Source: Candidatus Krumholzibacteriia bacterium (lineage in GTDB: Bacteria > Krumholzibacteriota > Krumholzibacteriia > Krumholzibacteriales > Krumholzibacteriaceae). Taken from it: DNA of 8,601 nt. The notes under the pieces are model-generated. The model had not been told where the DNA came from, did not search any database, and saw only the letters and a list, made by a program, of their open reading frames with translations. Within the stretch, counting starts at the first letter, position 1. Every line of letters begins with the position of its first letter. The stretch lies in NCBI GenBank assembly GCA_028696635.1, contig JAQVGR010000049.1, positions 1-8,601 of the forward strand, in the 5' to 3' direction. A program made the position numbers and the translations under genes. Shown in pieces: positions 1 through 7,500 of this stretch.

Positions 1-1993
1 ACCCGGTGAGGATCAGCCCGACGGGGCCTATCTTCTGGTCGACCGACGCCTCCAGTTTCTGGTTGTCGTACCCCTTGAGGTACGTGTTGTCGTAGTTGAA
101 GACATATGTCGAGATCAGCGGGATCGTGTCGGGGGGAGAGACGTTCTCCTCGACGATGTCAATGTACTCGGGGCCCTGGAAGATGCTCGAGAGCGAGGGC
201 ATCTTCGACGATTTCCCCCAGCTGACCCGCATCTGCGTGTCCTTGAAGAGCTGGTACTTGAATCTCACGCGGGGGTTGAGATAGGTGCCGTTCTTCGACC
301 TGACCACGCCCTCGTCGTTGAACAGGCCGCCGAGATTGAGCTCCTCGGGGTTGTACATCTCGTACCGGAACCCGAGATTGAGCGACCACGGCTGGAACCG
401 GAGCGACCCGGAGATCTCGTCCTCGAAATAGAAACTCGCCGTGTTCAGGTCGGGGGAGGCGTCGTACGGAAGCGGGCGCTGCCCGGGATTGCCGTTGGGG
501 GGGAAGAACGGGTCGAAGATCTTGCCCTCGCCGCGGTTGCCGTCGAAGGTGTACTCCCCGCCGGCGAGCAGGGCGTGATCGAACCGCGACGTCCCGAAGT
601 TCCAGCGGAAGTTGAGCTTCGCGCCGAGGTTCAGTTCCTTCCCCTTCGTCCATATCCGCGAGAGGTACGCCCCCGCGCCGAACACGCCGGGGTAGGTTCC
701 CGGCTGCTCGGCGTCGGTGAGGATCCGTACGTCGGCCCCGACGAGCTTCTGGTAGTAGCTGTCGCGGATGGTGTAGTTGATGTTGGCCGTCCACTCGAGC
801 TTCGTGTCGGCGGTCGGCTTGAAGTCCACCGAGTGGCCGTAGACGAAGGTCTTGTCCCGGTTGTACTGCTCGATCGAGAGCGGGTCGTCGACCTTGGTGT
901 CCTGCTCGTCCCTCGTGCCGGTATAGTAGAACTTGTTGAGCAGGCCGAGCCGGTCGCCGAGCATCTGGTTGCGGAAGGTGAGCTGGCCGTTGTACCTGAT
1001 ATACTCGTCCCCGTCGCGGCGGATGTCGCGCTCGCTGTAGGCGGCGTTGGCGTTGTACGTGAGCCCGGTGCCTCCCAGCACGGGCAGCATGAATCCGCCG
1101 TTGAGGTTCCCCTCCTTCGTGTCGGGGTTCGACTTGATCTTGAGGCGGTTCGGCTGGCGGCCGGACTTGGTCTCGACCTTGACGAGGCCGGTCGTCAGGT
1201 CGCCGTACTCGACCGAGGGGACGCCGGTGATCACCTTGACGTTCTGGATGTTGTCGGCCGGGATCGTCCGAAGATCGACCTGGCTCCCCGAGGTCGTCGA
1301 GGTTCCGCCGTACGAGGTGCCCGTCCCCCGCTGGAGGTTTGCGTTGTTCGAGAGAGAGATGTCGTCGACGAGGACCTTCGTGCCGAACAGGGCCAGGGTC
1401 TCCTCGGTCCCGCCGATATCGCCCGACCCGCGCAGGCCGACCTGCGTCTTCTTCGAGAGCCCCGGCGGCGCGGTCCGCTCGACGCCGGGGACCAGGTCGA
1501 GGATATCGCCGAGGTTGGTCGAGAGCTGGTGCTCGATCTCGGCGCTGGAGATGCTGTGCGTCGTCTCGATGTCCTCGGGCAGGAGCTCGCGCTGGTCGAT
1601 GACGTTGATCCCCGCGATCGAGAAGAAGATGTTCTGCTCGGGGTCGCCGTAGACCATGTCGCACTTGTAGGTGGTGATCCTCCCTCCCTTGACGAATATC
1701 TCCTGGTAGCAGGTGCTGAAGAACTCGTCCTTGAATATCGTGATGCTGTACGTCCCCTCGGGGAGGTCGAACTGGAAGTTGCCGCCCTTGTCTGTCAGCG
1801 TGCTCGTCGTGGTCCCCTGGATCGCGACGAGCGCCCCCTCGACAGGCTTCCCCGTTATCATGTCCAGGACCTTCCCCGCGAGGCGACCCTTGCGCTGCGC
1901 CGCGGCCGGCGCCGGCAGGGCGAGGGTCGCCGCGCAGAGCACACAAAGCGCTGCCGTCAACGCGCGGCGCTGCCAGGCGATTTTACTCATCAT
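1..1993 (-). CDS. TonB-dependent outer-membrane receptor, N-terminal 664 residues (3' end outside window)
   Basis: Outer-membrane active transporter; the substrate cannot be told from sequence or neighbours. The frame is open without a stop from ATG at 1993 to the window edge, so the end of the barrel is missing. Seen in order: signal peptide 1-32 (basic start, hydrophobic core, PAPAAA before Q33); a carboxypeptidase regulatory-like beta-sandwich at about 36-117 (GKVLDMITGKPVEGA, then TDKGGNFQF and LPEGTYSI); a plug domain at about 145-262 (LGDILDLVPGVE, LRGSGD, KVLVDDISLS, VEYGDLTTGLVKVETKSG); then alternating aromatic-rich barrel strands, reaching a YLKGYDNQKLEASVDQ segment that resembles the LKPE...E stretch of these barrels. 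ATG codons at 1993 and 1990 are tandem; GGAAG at 2002-1998 fits either, so the start is uncertain by one codon. No obvious TonB box is visible. The family call is secure; the specific role is unknown. Confidence 0.93.
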   Translation of the reverse strand, partial: MMSKIAWQRRALTAALCVLCAATLALPAPAAAQRKGRLAGKVLDMITGKPVEGALVAIQGTTTSTLTDKGGNFQFDLPEGTYSITIFKDEFFSTCYQEIFVKGGRITTYKCDMVYGDPEQNIFFSIAGINVIDQRELLPEDIETTHSISSAEIEHQLSTNLGDILDLVPGVERTAPPGLSKKTQVGLRGSGDIGGTEETLALFGTKVLVDDISLSNNANLQRGTGTSYGGTSTTSGSQVDLRTIPADNIQNVKVITGVPSVEYGDLTTGLVKVETKSGRQPNRLKIKSNPDTKEGNLNGGFMLPVLGGTGLTYNANAAYSERDIRRDGDEYIRYNGQLTFRNQMLGDRLGLLNKFYYTGTRDEQDTKVDDPLSIEQYNRDKTFVYGHSVDFKPTADTKLEWTANINYTIRDSYYQKLVGADVRILTDAEQPGTYPGVFGAGAYLSRIWTKGKELNLGAKLNFRWNFGTSRFDHALLAGGEYTFDGNRGEGKIFDPFFPPNGNPGQRPLPYDASPDLNTASFYFEDEISGSLRFQPWSLNLGFRYEMYNPEELNLGGLFNDEGVVRSKNGTYLNPRVRFKYQLFKDTQMRVSWGKSSKMPSLSSIFQGPEYIDIVEENVSPPDTIPLISTYVFNYDNTYLKGYDNQKLEASVDQKIGPVGLILTG

Positions 1994-2043
1994 CCTGCTT
2001 CCGTGATTGGCGGACCGTGTAACCATCAATGAACACCCGTTCA

Positions 2044-2062
2044 CTCCCGCCGGGAGCGGGAG
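2044..2062 (-). other. Hairpin in the receptor gene leader
   Basis: A perfect 7-base-pair stem (2044-2050 with 2056-2062) around a 5-base loop lies about 50 bases before the receptor start and just downstream of the predicted transcript start. There is no T-tract, so it is not a standard terminator. It could stabilise the leader or regulate it; function is unknown. Confidence 0.35.
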
Positions 2063-2076
2063 ACCCTCTCTCCCTT

Positions 2077-2082
2077 ATTATA
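2077..2082 (-). promoter_or_regulatory. -10 box for the TonB-dependent receptor gene
   Basis: A perfect TATAAT on the minus strand at 2082-2077 would start transcription near 2070, giving a leader of about 77 bases. At 17-base spacing the -35 position reads GGATAA, a poor match, so an activator may be needed. The rest of the 1994-2248 gap shows no other gene. Confidence 0.45.
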
Positions 2083-2239
2083 AACGTCCGAACCGATATT
2101 ATCCTGCATATTTAGAGATACGGGTCCCTCAATGAATGGTTCCACCCATACCCGACCATCCCCCCGCTGCTCGCACAGGGGCTCGCGACGGGCAGCCGGC
2201 AGGGATCCCGAGGCGGACGGAGATTCTAATCTCAATTGA

Positions 2240-2251
2240 TTATTATTATTA
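2240..2251 (-). other. Four tandem in-frame TAA stop codons ending the dipeptidase gene
   Basis: After the last glycine codon of the M19 gene, the minus strand reads TAA four times in frame (2251-2240), followed by TCA. It is an AT-rich patch in GC-rich DNA. No convincing intrinsic terminator was found downstream of it. Confidence 0.85.
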
Positions 2252-3349
2252 CCCGCACACTTCGGAGAAAAGCCGCAGGAGGTTCTCCCCCGCCACCGCG
2301 GCGACCTCCTCGCCGCTCCACCCGCGGCGCCCCAGCTCGGCGGCGAGCGCCTGCATGCGGGAGACATCCTCGAGACCCGGGGGGACCAGCATGATCCCGT
2401 CGAAATCGGAGCCGATCCCGACATGCCCCGTCCCGGCGACCGAGGCGGCGTGCTCGATGTGGTCGGCCACGGCCGGGAGGCCGGGGAGCGGGATCCTCGC
2501 GAGTTGCTCGAGGTACCGGGGCAGCAGCTCCCCGTCGGCGCGCCCGGGATCGCCCCCGTACCGCGCGGCGAGCTCCCTGCGCTCGGCCCGGTACCTGTCC
2601 CAGACCTCGAAGACCGCGGTGTGGCAGGATTTGTCGAGGAAGGCGGGGAAGAAGTTGACGCAGGCGATCCCTCCTGCGCCGGCGACCTCTCTGAGGACCC
2701 TGTCGCCGAGATTGCGCGGGATGTCGCAGAGGGAGCGCATACCCGAGTGGGAGACGAGCACCGGACCCGCCGCCTCTATCGCGTCCAGGGTTGTCTCATC
2801 GGAGGCATGCGAGAGGTCGGCGACGATCCCCAGGCGCGCCATCTCGCGCACCGCCTCGCGCCCCGCCGTGCTGAGGCCGCCGTGCAGCCGCTCGCCGTCC
2901 CCCGAATTGGCAATCGCGTTCGAGCTCGTCCAGGTCAGGGTGACGCACCTCACCCCCGCCTCGTAGAGGGACACGAGCCCCGCCGCCGGATCGTTTCCGA
3001 GGACATGCCCCCCCTCGACGCCGATCACCGCCGCGATCCGGCCGCCGGCCCGTATGCGGGCGATATCGGTCCCCGAGCGTGCGATCTCGAGACGATCGCC
3101 GTGCCTCCGGGCCTGCGCCCGCACCGCCGCCGCCGCCTCGAGCGTGCGGGGCATCCAGCGCCCCGCAGCCAGGTCAGGGTCCACCCAGCAGGCGAAGACC
3201 TGCGCCCCGACCCCGCCCTTCTCCATCCGGGGGATGTCGACGTGGCCGTCGGGAAGACGCTCGCCGAGATCGACCGGAGTCTCGCCGACAAGGCGCATCG
3301 CCGTGTCGCAGTGGGCATCGAAGAAGAACACCTTCCGATCCTCGCTCAT
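2249..3349 (-). CDS. Membrane dipeptidase family (peptidase M19) zinc metallopeptidase
   Basis: Predicted 366-residue soluble enzyme of the renal-dipeptidase family, which hydrolyses dipeptides (often with broad or D-residue tolerance at the C-terminal side) using a binuclear zinc centre in a TIM-like barrel. All expected ligands are visible: H13 and D15 in FDAHCD, bridging E112 in VIGVEGGH, H181 in VADLSHASDET, H201 in VLVSHSGMRS, and D315 in GIGSDFDG; DIPRN (209-213) is also typical. Length is normal for the family. No signal peptide or lipobox is seen, so a cytoplasmic location is inferred. The start at 3349 is preferred because the longer frame back to 3448 would translate through a terminator, and the next internal Met (M18) would lose the HxD motif. 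There is no Shine-Dalgarno before it; a TATACT box sits 6 bases upstream, suggesting a leaderless message. It ends in four TAA codons. The true substrate is unknown. Confidence 0.93.
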   Translation of the reverse strand: MSEDRKVFFFDAHCDTAMRLVGETPVDLGERLPDGHVDIPRMEKGGVGAQVFACWVDPDLAAGRWMPRTLEAAAAVRAQARRHGDRLEIARSGTDIARIRAGGRIAAVIGVEGGHVLGNDPAAGLVSLYEAGVRCVTLTWTSSNAIANSGDGERLHGGLSTAGREAVREMARLGIVADLSHASDETTLDAIEAAGPVLVSHSGMRSLCDIPRNLGDRVLREVAGAGGIACVNFFPAFLDKSCHTAVFEVWDRYRAERRELAARYGGDPGRADGELLPRYLEQLARIPLPGLPAVADHIEHAASVAGTGHVGIGSDFDGIMLVPPGLEDVSRMQALAAELGRRGWSGEEVAAVAGENLLRLFSEVCG

Positions 3350-3355
3350 GCCGCC

Positions 3356-3361
3356 AGTATA
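3356..3361 (-). promoter_or_regulatory. -10 box abutting the dipeptidase start
   Basis: TATACT on the minus strand (3361-3356) matches the -10 consensus at 5 of 6 positions. It is separated from the ATG by only GGCGGC, so initiation 7 bases downstream would fall on the A of the start codon. The -35 region at 17-base spacing (GCTCGC) is a poor match. Confidence 0.45.
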
Positions 3362-3387
3362 CCCGACCGCAAGGGGGCGCGAGCCAT

Positions 3388-3416
3388 AAAAAAGGGCCGC
3401 GCGCCCGGCGCGGCCC
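3388..3416 (-). terminator. Rho-independent terminator of the pilin-like gene
   Basis: A perfect 9-base-pair GC stem (3394-3402 with 3408-3416) with a 5-base loop is followed on the minus strand by TTTTTT (3393-3388). It lies 33 bases past the pilin-like stop and insulates the dipeptidase gene. A smaller 6-base-pair hairpin (3430-3435 with 3440-3445) sits between stop and terminator. Confidence 0.9.
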
Positions 3417-3449
3417 CCGAAAGGATGCTCCGTCGTGCCCGACGGCACT

Positions 3450-3938
3450 TCAGTGGATGATCTTGGCCGAGGTGGCCGCGTCGCCGTACACGTAGAGCGC
3501 GTACGGCAGGAGGCTCTCCCTGCTGCGGATCGCGTACTCCTGGAAGGTCGGGCCGTTGAACCTGATGTCGTCGTCGTTGCTGGCGAAGAAGTCCCAGCCC
3601 CCGTTGTCGCCGGCGGTCGCGCCGCCGATGTAGTCGTAGTCCCCGACGATCTTCCCCCCGTAGAACTGCAGCCAGATCGTGTTGAGGGTGGCGGGGAACT
3701 CCCCCTGCATGGCGAAGTAGGAGGTCAGCGCCGACTGCACGTTCTTGATGTTCTGCAGGGTCACCGCCACCTGGGCCGCCTTTCGAGAGCGGTTGTAGTT
3801 CGCCATGACGATGGTGGCGAGAAAGCCGATGATCTCTATCACGATGAAGAGCTCGAGCAGCGTGAATCCGAGCCTCCCGAGGCCCCGGCGCCGTCCGGGC
3901 CCTTTTCCGATGCGCAGTAATGCACGCAAACGTCGCAT
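3450..3938 (-). CDS. Type IV pilin-like / pseudopilin protein with class III signal peptide
   Basis: 162 residues with the hallmark prepilin peptidase site G24|FTLLE, conserved Glu at mature position 5, and a hydrophobic N-terminal helix running to about mature position 20, then an amphipathic stretch (NYNRSRKAAQ...NIKNVQSAL) and YFAMQGEFPATL, as in GspG/PilA-type proteins. The mature form would be about 138 residues without cysteines, so there is no classical disulphide-bonded D-loop. Start 3938 has a strong ribosome site (AAGGAG at 3950-3945, 6-base gap); the ATG 16 codons upstream has none and would lengthen the leader to 40. Odd points: the 24-residue leader is long and carries eight Arg, and a second Glu (mature position 11) sits inside the hydrophobic helix. 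No assembly ATPase, prepilin peptidase or secretin gene is adjacent. Whether it is a pilus major subunit, minor pilin or type II secretion pseudopilin cannot be decided. Confidence 0.88.
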   Translation of the reverse strand: MRRLRALLRIGKGPGRRRGLGRLGFTLLELFIVIEIIGFLATIVMANYNRSRKAAQVAVTLQNIKNVQSALTSYFAMQGEFPATLNTIWLQFYGGKIVGDYDYIGGATAGDNGGWDFFASNDDDIRFNGPTFQEYAIRSRESLLPYALYVYGDAATSAKIIH

Positions 3939-4007
3939 AATGCACTCCTTTAGCGACGATTCAGGACCGCAGTCTTTCCGGCGCAATCTTTTGCAAGAAA
4001 TATGACA

Positions 4008-4033
4008 ATACGGGGGCGGGAACGCCCCCGTAT
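4008..4033 (-). terminator. Hairpin terminator after the NifU-like gene
   Basis: A perfect 11-base-pair stem (4008-4018 with 4023-4033) closes a 4-base loop, 32 bases beyond the NifU-like stop. On the minus strand it is followed by TTGTCATATTTCTT, T-rich but interrupted. It likely separates the NifU-like and pilin-like transcripts. Confidence 0.7.
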
Positions 4034-4065
4034 GAAACGCCCATCGGGCAGTGGAAGCCGTATGG

Positions 4066-4290
4066 CTAGAACGCCACCGGCTCGACCTTCTTCACCTCGG
4101 GGATCCGCTGCTTGAGAACGCGCTCGACGCCGAAGGCGAGCGTCATCTGGGACATCGGGCAGCCGGCGCACGCCCCCTTGAGCCGGACCTTCACCACCCC
4201 GTCCACCACATCGACCAGTTCGATGTCCCCGCCGTCGGCCTGCAGATTGGGGCGTATCTCCTCGAGCACCTTCTCGACCTGTTCCCTCAT
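4066..4290 (-). CDS. NifU C-terminal domain (Nfu-type) iron-sulfur scaffold protein
   Basis: A 74-residue stand-alone NFU domain. In this family two protomers bind an Fe-S cluster through a CxxC pair and pass it to apo-proteins in the cytoplasm. Seen: an N-terminal helix (MREQVEKVLEEIRP), the family signature LQADGGDIELVDV (17-29), a beta strand VVKVRLKGAC, the cluster-binding C41-A-G-C44, and a C-terminal helix GVERVLKQRIPEVKKVEPV. No A-type N-terminal domain is fused, unlike enteric NfuA, and no NifS/IscS/Suf gene is adjacent. Start 4290 follows GGAGG (4303-4299) with an 8-base gap; an in-frame ATG at 4320 is less well placed. A good sigma-70 promoter lies upstream and a hairpin downstream, so the gene appears monocistronic and divergent from the protease gene. 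Confidence 0.93.
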   Translation of the reverse strand: MREQVEKVLEEIRPNLQADGGDIELVDVVDGVVKVRLKGACAGCPMSQMTLAFGVERVLKQRIPEVKKVEPVAF

Positions 4291-4349
4291 CGTCTCGACC
4301 TCCGATCGTGATCGTCGCATTACGGTATGCCGCCCGGGGCGGCCCGCTG

Positions 4350-4378
4350 AATATAGTACATCGCCCGGGTCGTGGCAA
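4350..4378 (-). promoter_or_regulatory. Sigma-70-type promoter for the NifU-like gene
   Basis: On the minus strand TTGCCA (4378-4373) and TATATT (4355-4350), each 5 of 6 to consensus, are separated by exactly 17 bases. The transcript would start near 4343, leaving a leader of about 53 bases that contains a short GC palindrome (GCCGCC/GGCGGC) around 4329-4343. Confidence 0.65.
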
Positions 4379-4402
4379 CCGGGCCCCCGCCGCAAAATCC
4401 CC

Positions 4403-4431
4403 TTGTTCGCATTCCACCATAATCGTATCAT
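4403..4431 (+). promoter_or_regulatory. Candidate sigma-70-type promoter for the secreted protease gene
   Basis: TTGTTC (4403-4408) and TATCAT (4426-4431, 5 of 6) are 17 bases apart in an AT-richer patch. Initiation near 4438 would give a leader of about 100 bases. It lies back-to-back with the minus-strand promoter, with 24 bases between the two -35 boxes. Confidence 0.5.
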
Positions 4432-4536
4432 TTGTAAGAGATTTTCCTCATCACCGGGAGCCATGCTCGAGGAGCATCTTCGAGCGCCGCGCTCGAGAGA
4501 CACCGCGAGGTCCGCCAGCGGGGAGCGTTCCGAATC

Positions 4537-7500
4537 ATGCGCGAGAAATTACGCCCTTTGACCGTCTTCATCGCCGCGGCGACACTTCTCGCCGCCGTCA
4601 CCCTCCCCGCCGCCCCGACCCGCGGCGAGGAAACGCAGCAGCAGCGGATCGAGCGGATCGCGCGCGAGATAGAGGAGCGCGGCGAGCACTGGACCGCCGG
4701 GCCTACCTGGCCGGGATCGCTCCCCGAGGCGGAGCGGCGGCTGCTGCGCGGCCTTCGCCTGCCGTCGCCCGAGGAGCTCGCCCGCGTACCGACGGTGGAG
4801 ATCCCCGTCAGCGCCGCCCTTCCCGACGCGTTCGACTGGCGCCAGCACGGCGGCACCACCCCGGCCAGGAACCAGGGGGGGTGCGGCTCGTGCTGGGCCT
4901 TCGCCGCCGTCGGCCAGCTCGAGTCGCACGTGCGGATCTTCGACGCCCGGGTCTTCGACCTCTCCGAGCAGGCGATCCTCGACTGCAACATCTACGGGGC
5001 CGACTGCGGCGGCGGCTGGATGCAGGCCGCGTACGAGGTCTTCCGGACCTACGGGGCCGTCCTCGAGGAGTGCATCCCCTACCGGGCCGTCGACGGGAGG
5101 CCCTGCACGCAGGAGTCATGCGAGCCCGTTGCCGCGATCACCGACCCCGGCTATTACGGGATCGACAACAGCGTCGCCCAGATCAAGCAGACGATCTACG
5201 ACACGGGGCCCGTGGTGACGGCGTTCTTCGCCCACGACAACTTCCACAACTACACCGGCGGCTGCTACGACGCCGACTACGGCGACTCCCCGAACCACGG
5301 AATGCTGATCGTCGGATGGGACGACAACGCCTGCGGCGGCGAGGGGGCCTGGATCGTCAAGAACAGCTGGGGGACCGACTGGGGGATCGACGGGTACTGC
5401 TACATCAGGTACGGCGTGTGCAGCATCGGCTCCTCGGTCTACCAGATCGATTACCTCCCCAGCGACGTCTACGTCGAGGTGACGGCGCCGGACGGCGGCG
5501 AGGAGCTCGACGCCGGCGCCCTCTTCGAGATCGCCTGGGTGACGGCGCGCGCGGTCCCCGACTCGATCACGATCTGCGCGAGCCTCGACGGCGGAGCGAG
5601 TTACGACTCGGTCATCGTCTCGGGTCTGCCGGGCGCGGCGACGAGCTACCTCTGGACGGTCCCCGAATGGCCCGTCAGGACGGCGCGGCTGAAGGTCGTG
5701 GCATGGCTCGACGGGAACGTGGGAGGGTACGACTTCAGCGACGCCGACTTCCGCATCAAGGGAGATCCGTACCTCTTCGTATCCCCGACCGGCGGGAACG
5801 TCTATCCCTACACTCTCCCCGCCTGGGCGGCGCGCTCGATAGGGGATGCCGTCGGTGCCGCGTTCCCCGGCGATACGGTGATGGTCAGCGCCGCCGTCTA
5901 CCTCGAGAAGGTCACGGTGACGAAGCCGATTCAGCTGCTCGGCGGGTGGGACGCCGGGTTCGCCTCGCGCGACCCCGCCGCGAACCCGACCGCGATCCAA
6001 TCGCTCGGCAGCACCGTCTCGTTCATGAACGTCGCCGGCGGATGCGGCGTGGACGGGTTCACCATCCGGGGCGGATCGGGGACGAGCTCCATGCTCCCCC
6101 TCATCGGGATATACGGAGGGGGCGTCTATTGCTACAACGCATCCCCCGCCATCACGAACAACATCATTACCGGTTGCGGATACACGAGCGGGTCGCAGTT
6201 CAGCGGCGGCGGCGGGATATCGGTCTACGGCGGCACGGCGGTCATAGAGGACAACACCATCAGCGACTGCGTGGCCCAGAGCGGCGGCGGGATCTACCTC
6301 TACCAGGGGGGCGCCGAGATCCGTCGGAACCGCATCACCGGATCATCCCCGAGCCCGGAGTACACGGGACCGCGCAGGGGAGGGGGGATCTACGCCTACC
6401 AGTCCCCCGTCGTCATGGCGCGGAACACGATCGAGGGGTGCGCGGGGTATGTCGACGGTGGCGGGGCGTACTTCCGGTTCGGAAACACACGGCTCGACGG
6501 CGACTCGATCGCCTTCAACGGATGCTCGGGCAGCGGCGGCGGGGTCTGTTTCGACCATGTCACCTTGACGGCGAAGCGCCTCGTCGTGCGGGGCAACGAG
6601 GCGGGCTCGACAGGCGGAGGGATCTACCTGCGCGTCAGCGGGATCGACGTCGAGAATTGCCTCGTGGCGGGGAACCGCAGCGGCATGATAGGCGGCGGGG
6701 TGTATGCGGACAGCGTCTGGGGAGGGATCGACCGCAGCACGATCGACCGCAACGGCTCCCTGTACGGAGGCGGGAACGTCTTCTTCGGGATGACGCTCCC
6801 GTCGCGCCCCCCGGTCACCGTCACCGACAACATCATCACGTACGGGCAGCCCTACGGGTTCCAGTCGAACTCGCTGGACAACATCGATTTCCGCTACAAC
6901 AACCTCTTCGGGAACCTCCCCGCCGACTGGTTCATGGTCGCCCCCGACGGCACGAACATCAGCGCCGACCCGCAGTATGCCGACACGGCTTCGCTCGACT
7001 ACCACCTCGGTCTGCACTCGGCCTCGATAGACGCGGGCGATCCGCTCGGCACCGACCCGGACGGCTCGCGCGCCGACCAGGGGGTCTTCGGCGGACCGGA
7101 GGCGGAGTTCGCCTCCCCGCCGTATATCGAGAGCCTGATCGCCGAGGCTCGGAGCGACTCGATGATACATCTCGCCTGGACCCCCTCGGCATTCCCCGGC
7201 GTCGCATGGTACGCCGTCTATGCCGGACCGGACGAGGGATTCACTCCCTCGCCGGCGGCCTTCCTCTGCCTGGTCGACGCGACGGCACAGACCTGGTACG
7301 ACGACGTCCCGGTGCACGGGTGCAGGCACTACCGGGTCTCGGCGGTGGGGGCCGACGGCTACGCGGGCGGGTACTCCGCGCCGGCTGGGGACTGCGCCGG
7401 CGGCGACGCGATCGCCCCGACGGTCATCGTCGTCTCGCCGAACGGATCGGAGCGCTTCTATTCCGGCGGGCAGATGGAGATACGCTGGATCGCCCTGGAC

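Noticed and set aside
159..1946. 595-codon minus-strand frame inside the receptor gene
   Set aside because: It is the receptor gene read in the wrong phase (Arg/Gly/Pro-rich). The true frame has signal peptide, plug and barrel motifs and runs off the window edge.
575..2032. 485-codon plus-strand frame opposite the receptor gene
   Set aside because: Val/Leu/Arg/Asp-rich shadow without motif or ribosome site.
1994..2248. Possible small gene or RNA in the gap between receptor and dipeptidase
   Set aside because: Short frames here lack ribosome sites and family features, and no stable RNA fold with a terminator was evident.
3350..3448. N-terminal extension of the dipeptidase to an ATG at 3448
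   Set aside because: The extra 33 residues would be encoded by the terminator hairpin and its T-tract, and add nothing family-like.
2423..3460. 345-codon plus-strand frame opposite the dipeptidase gene
   Set aside because: The minus strand carries all six M19 metal ligands; this frame has no domain.
3939..3986. N-terminal extension of the pilin-like protein to an ATG at 3986
   Set aside because: No ribosome site there, whereas AAGGAG lies 6 bases before 3938; the leader would become 40 residues.
4291..4503. Longer NifU-like protein starting at 4503 or 4320
   Set aside because: The extension crosses the promoter and lacks similarity to the family; GGAGG is placed correctly for 4290.
6115..6774. 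CRISPR-like or DNA tandem repeat in the GGC-rich part of the protease gene
   Set aside because: Periodicity is at protein level with variable spacing and no identical DNA units; it is the coding of beta-helix coils.
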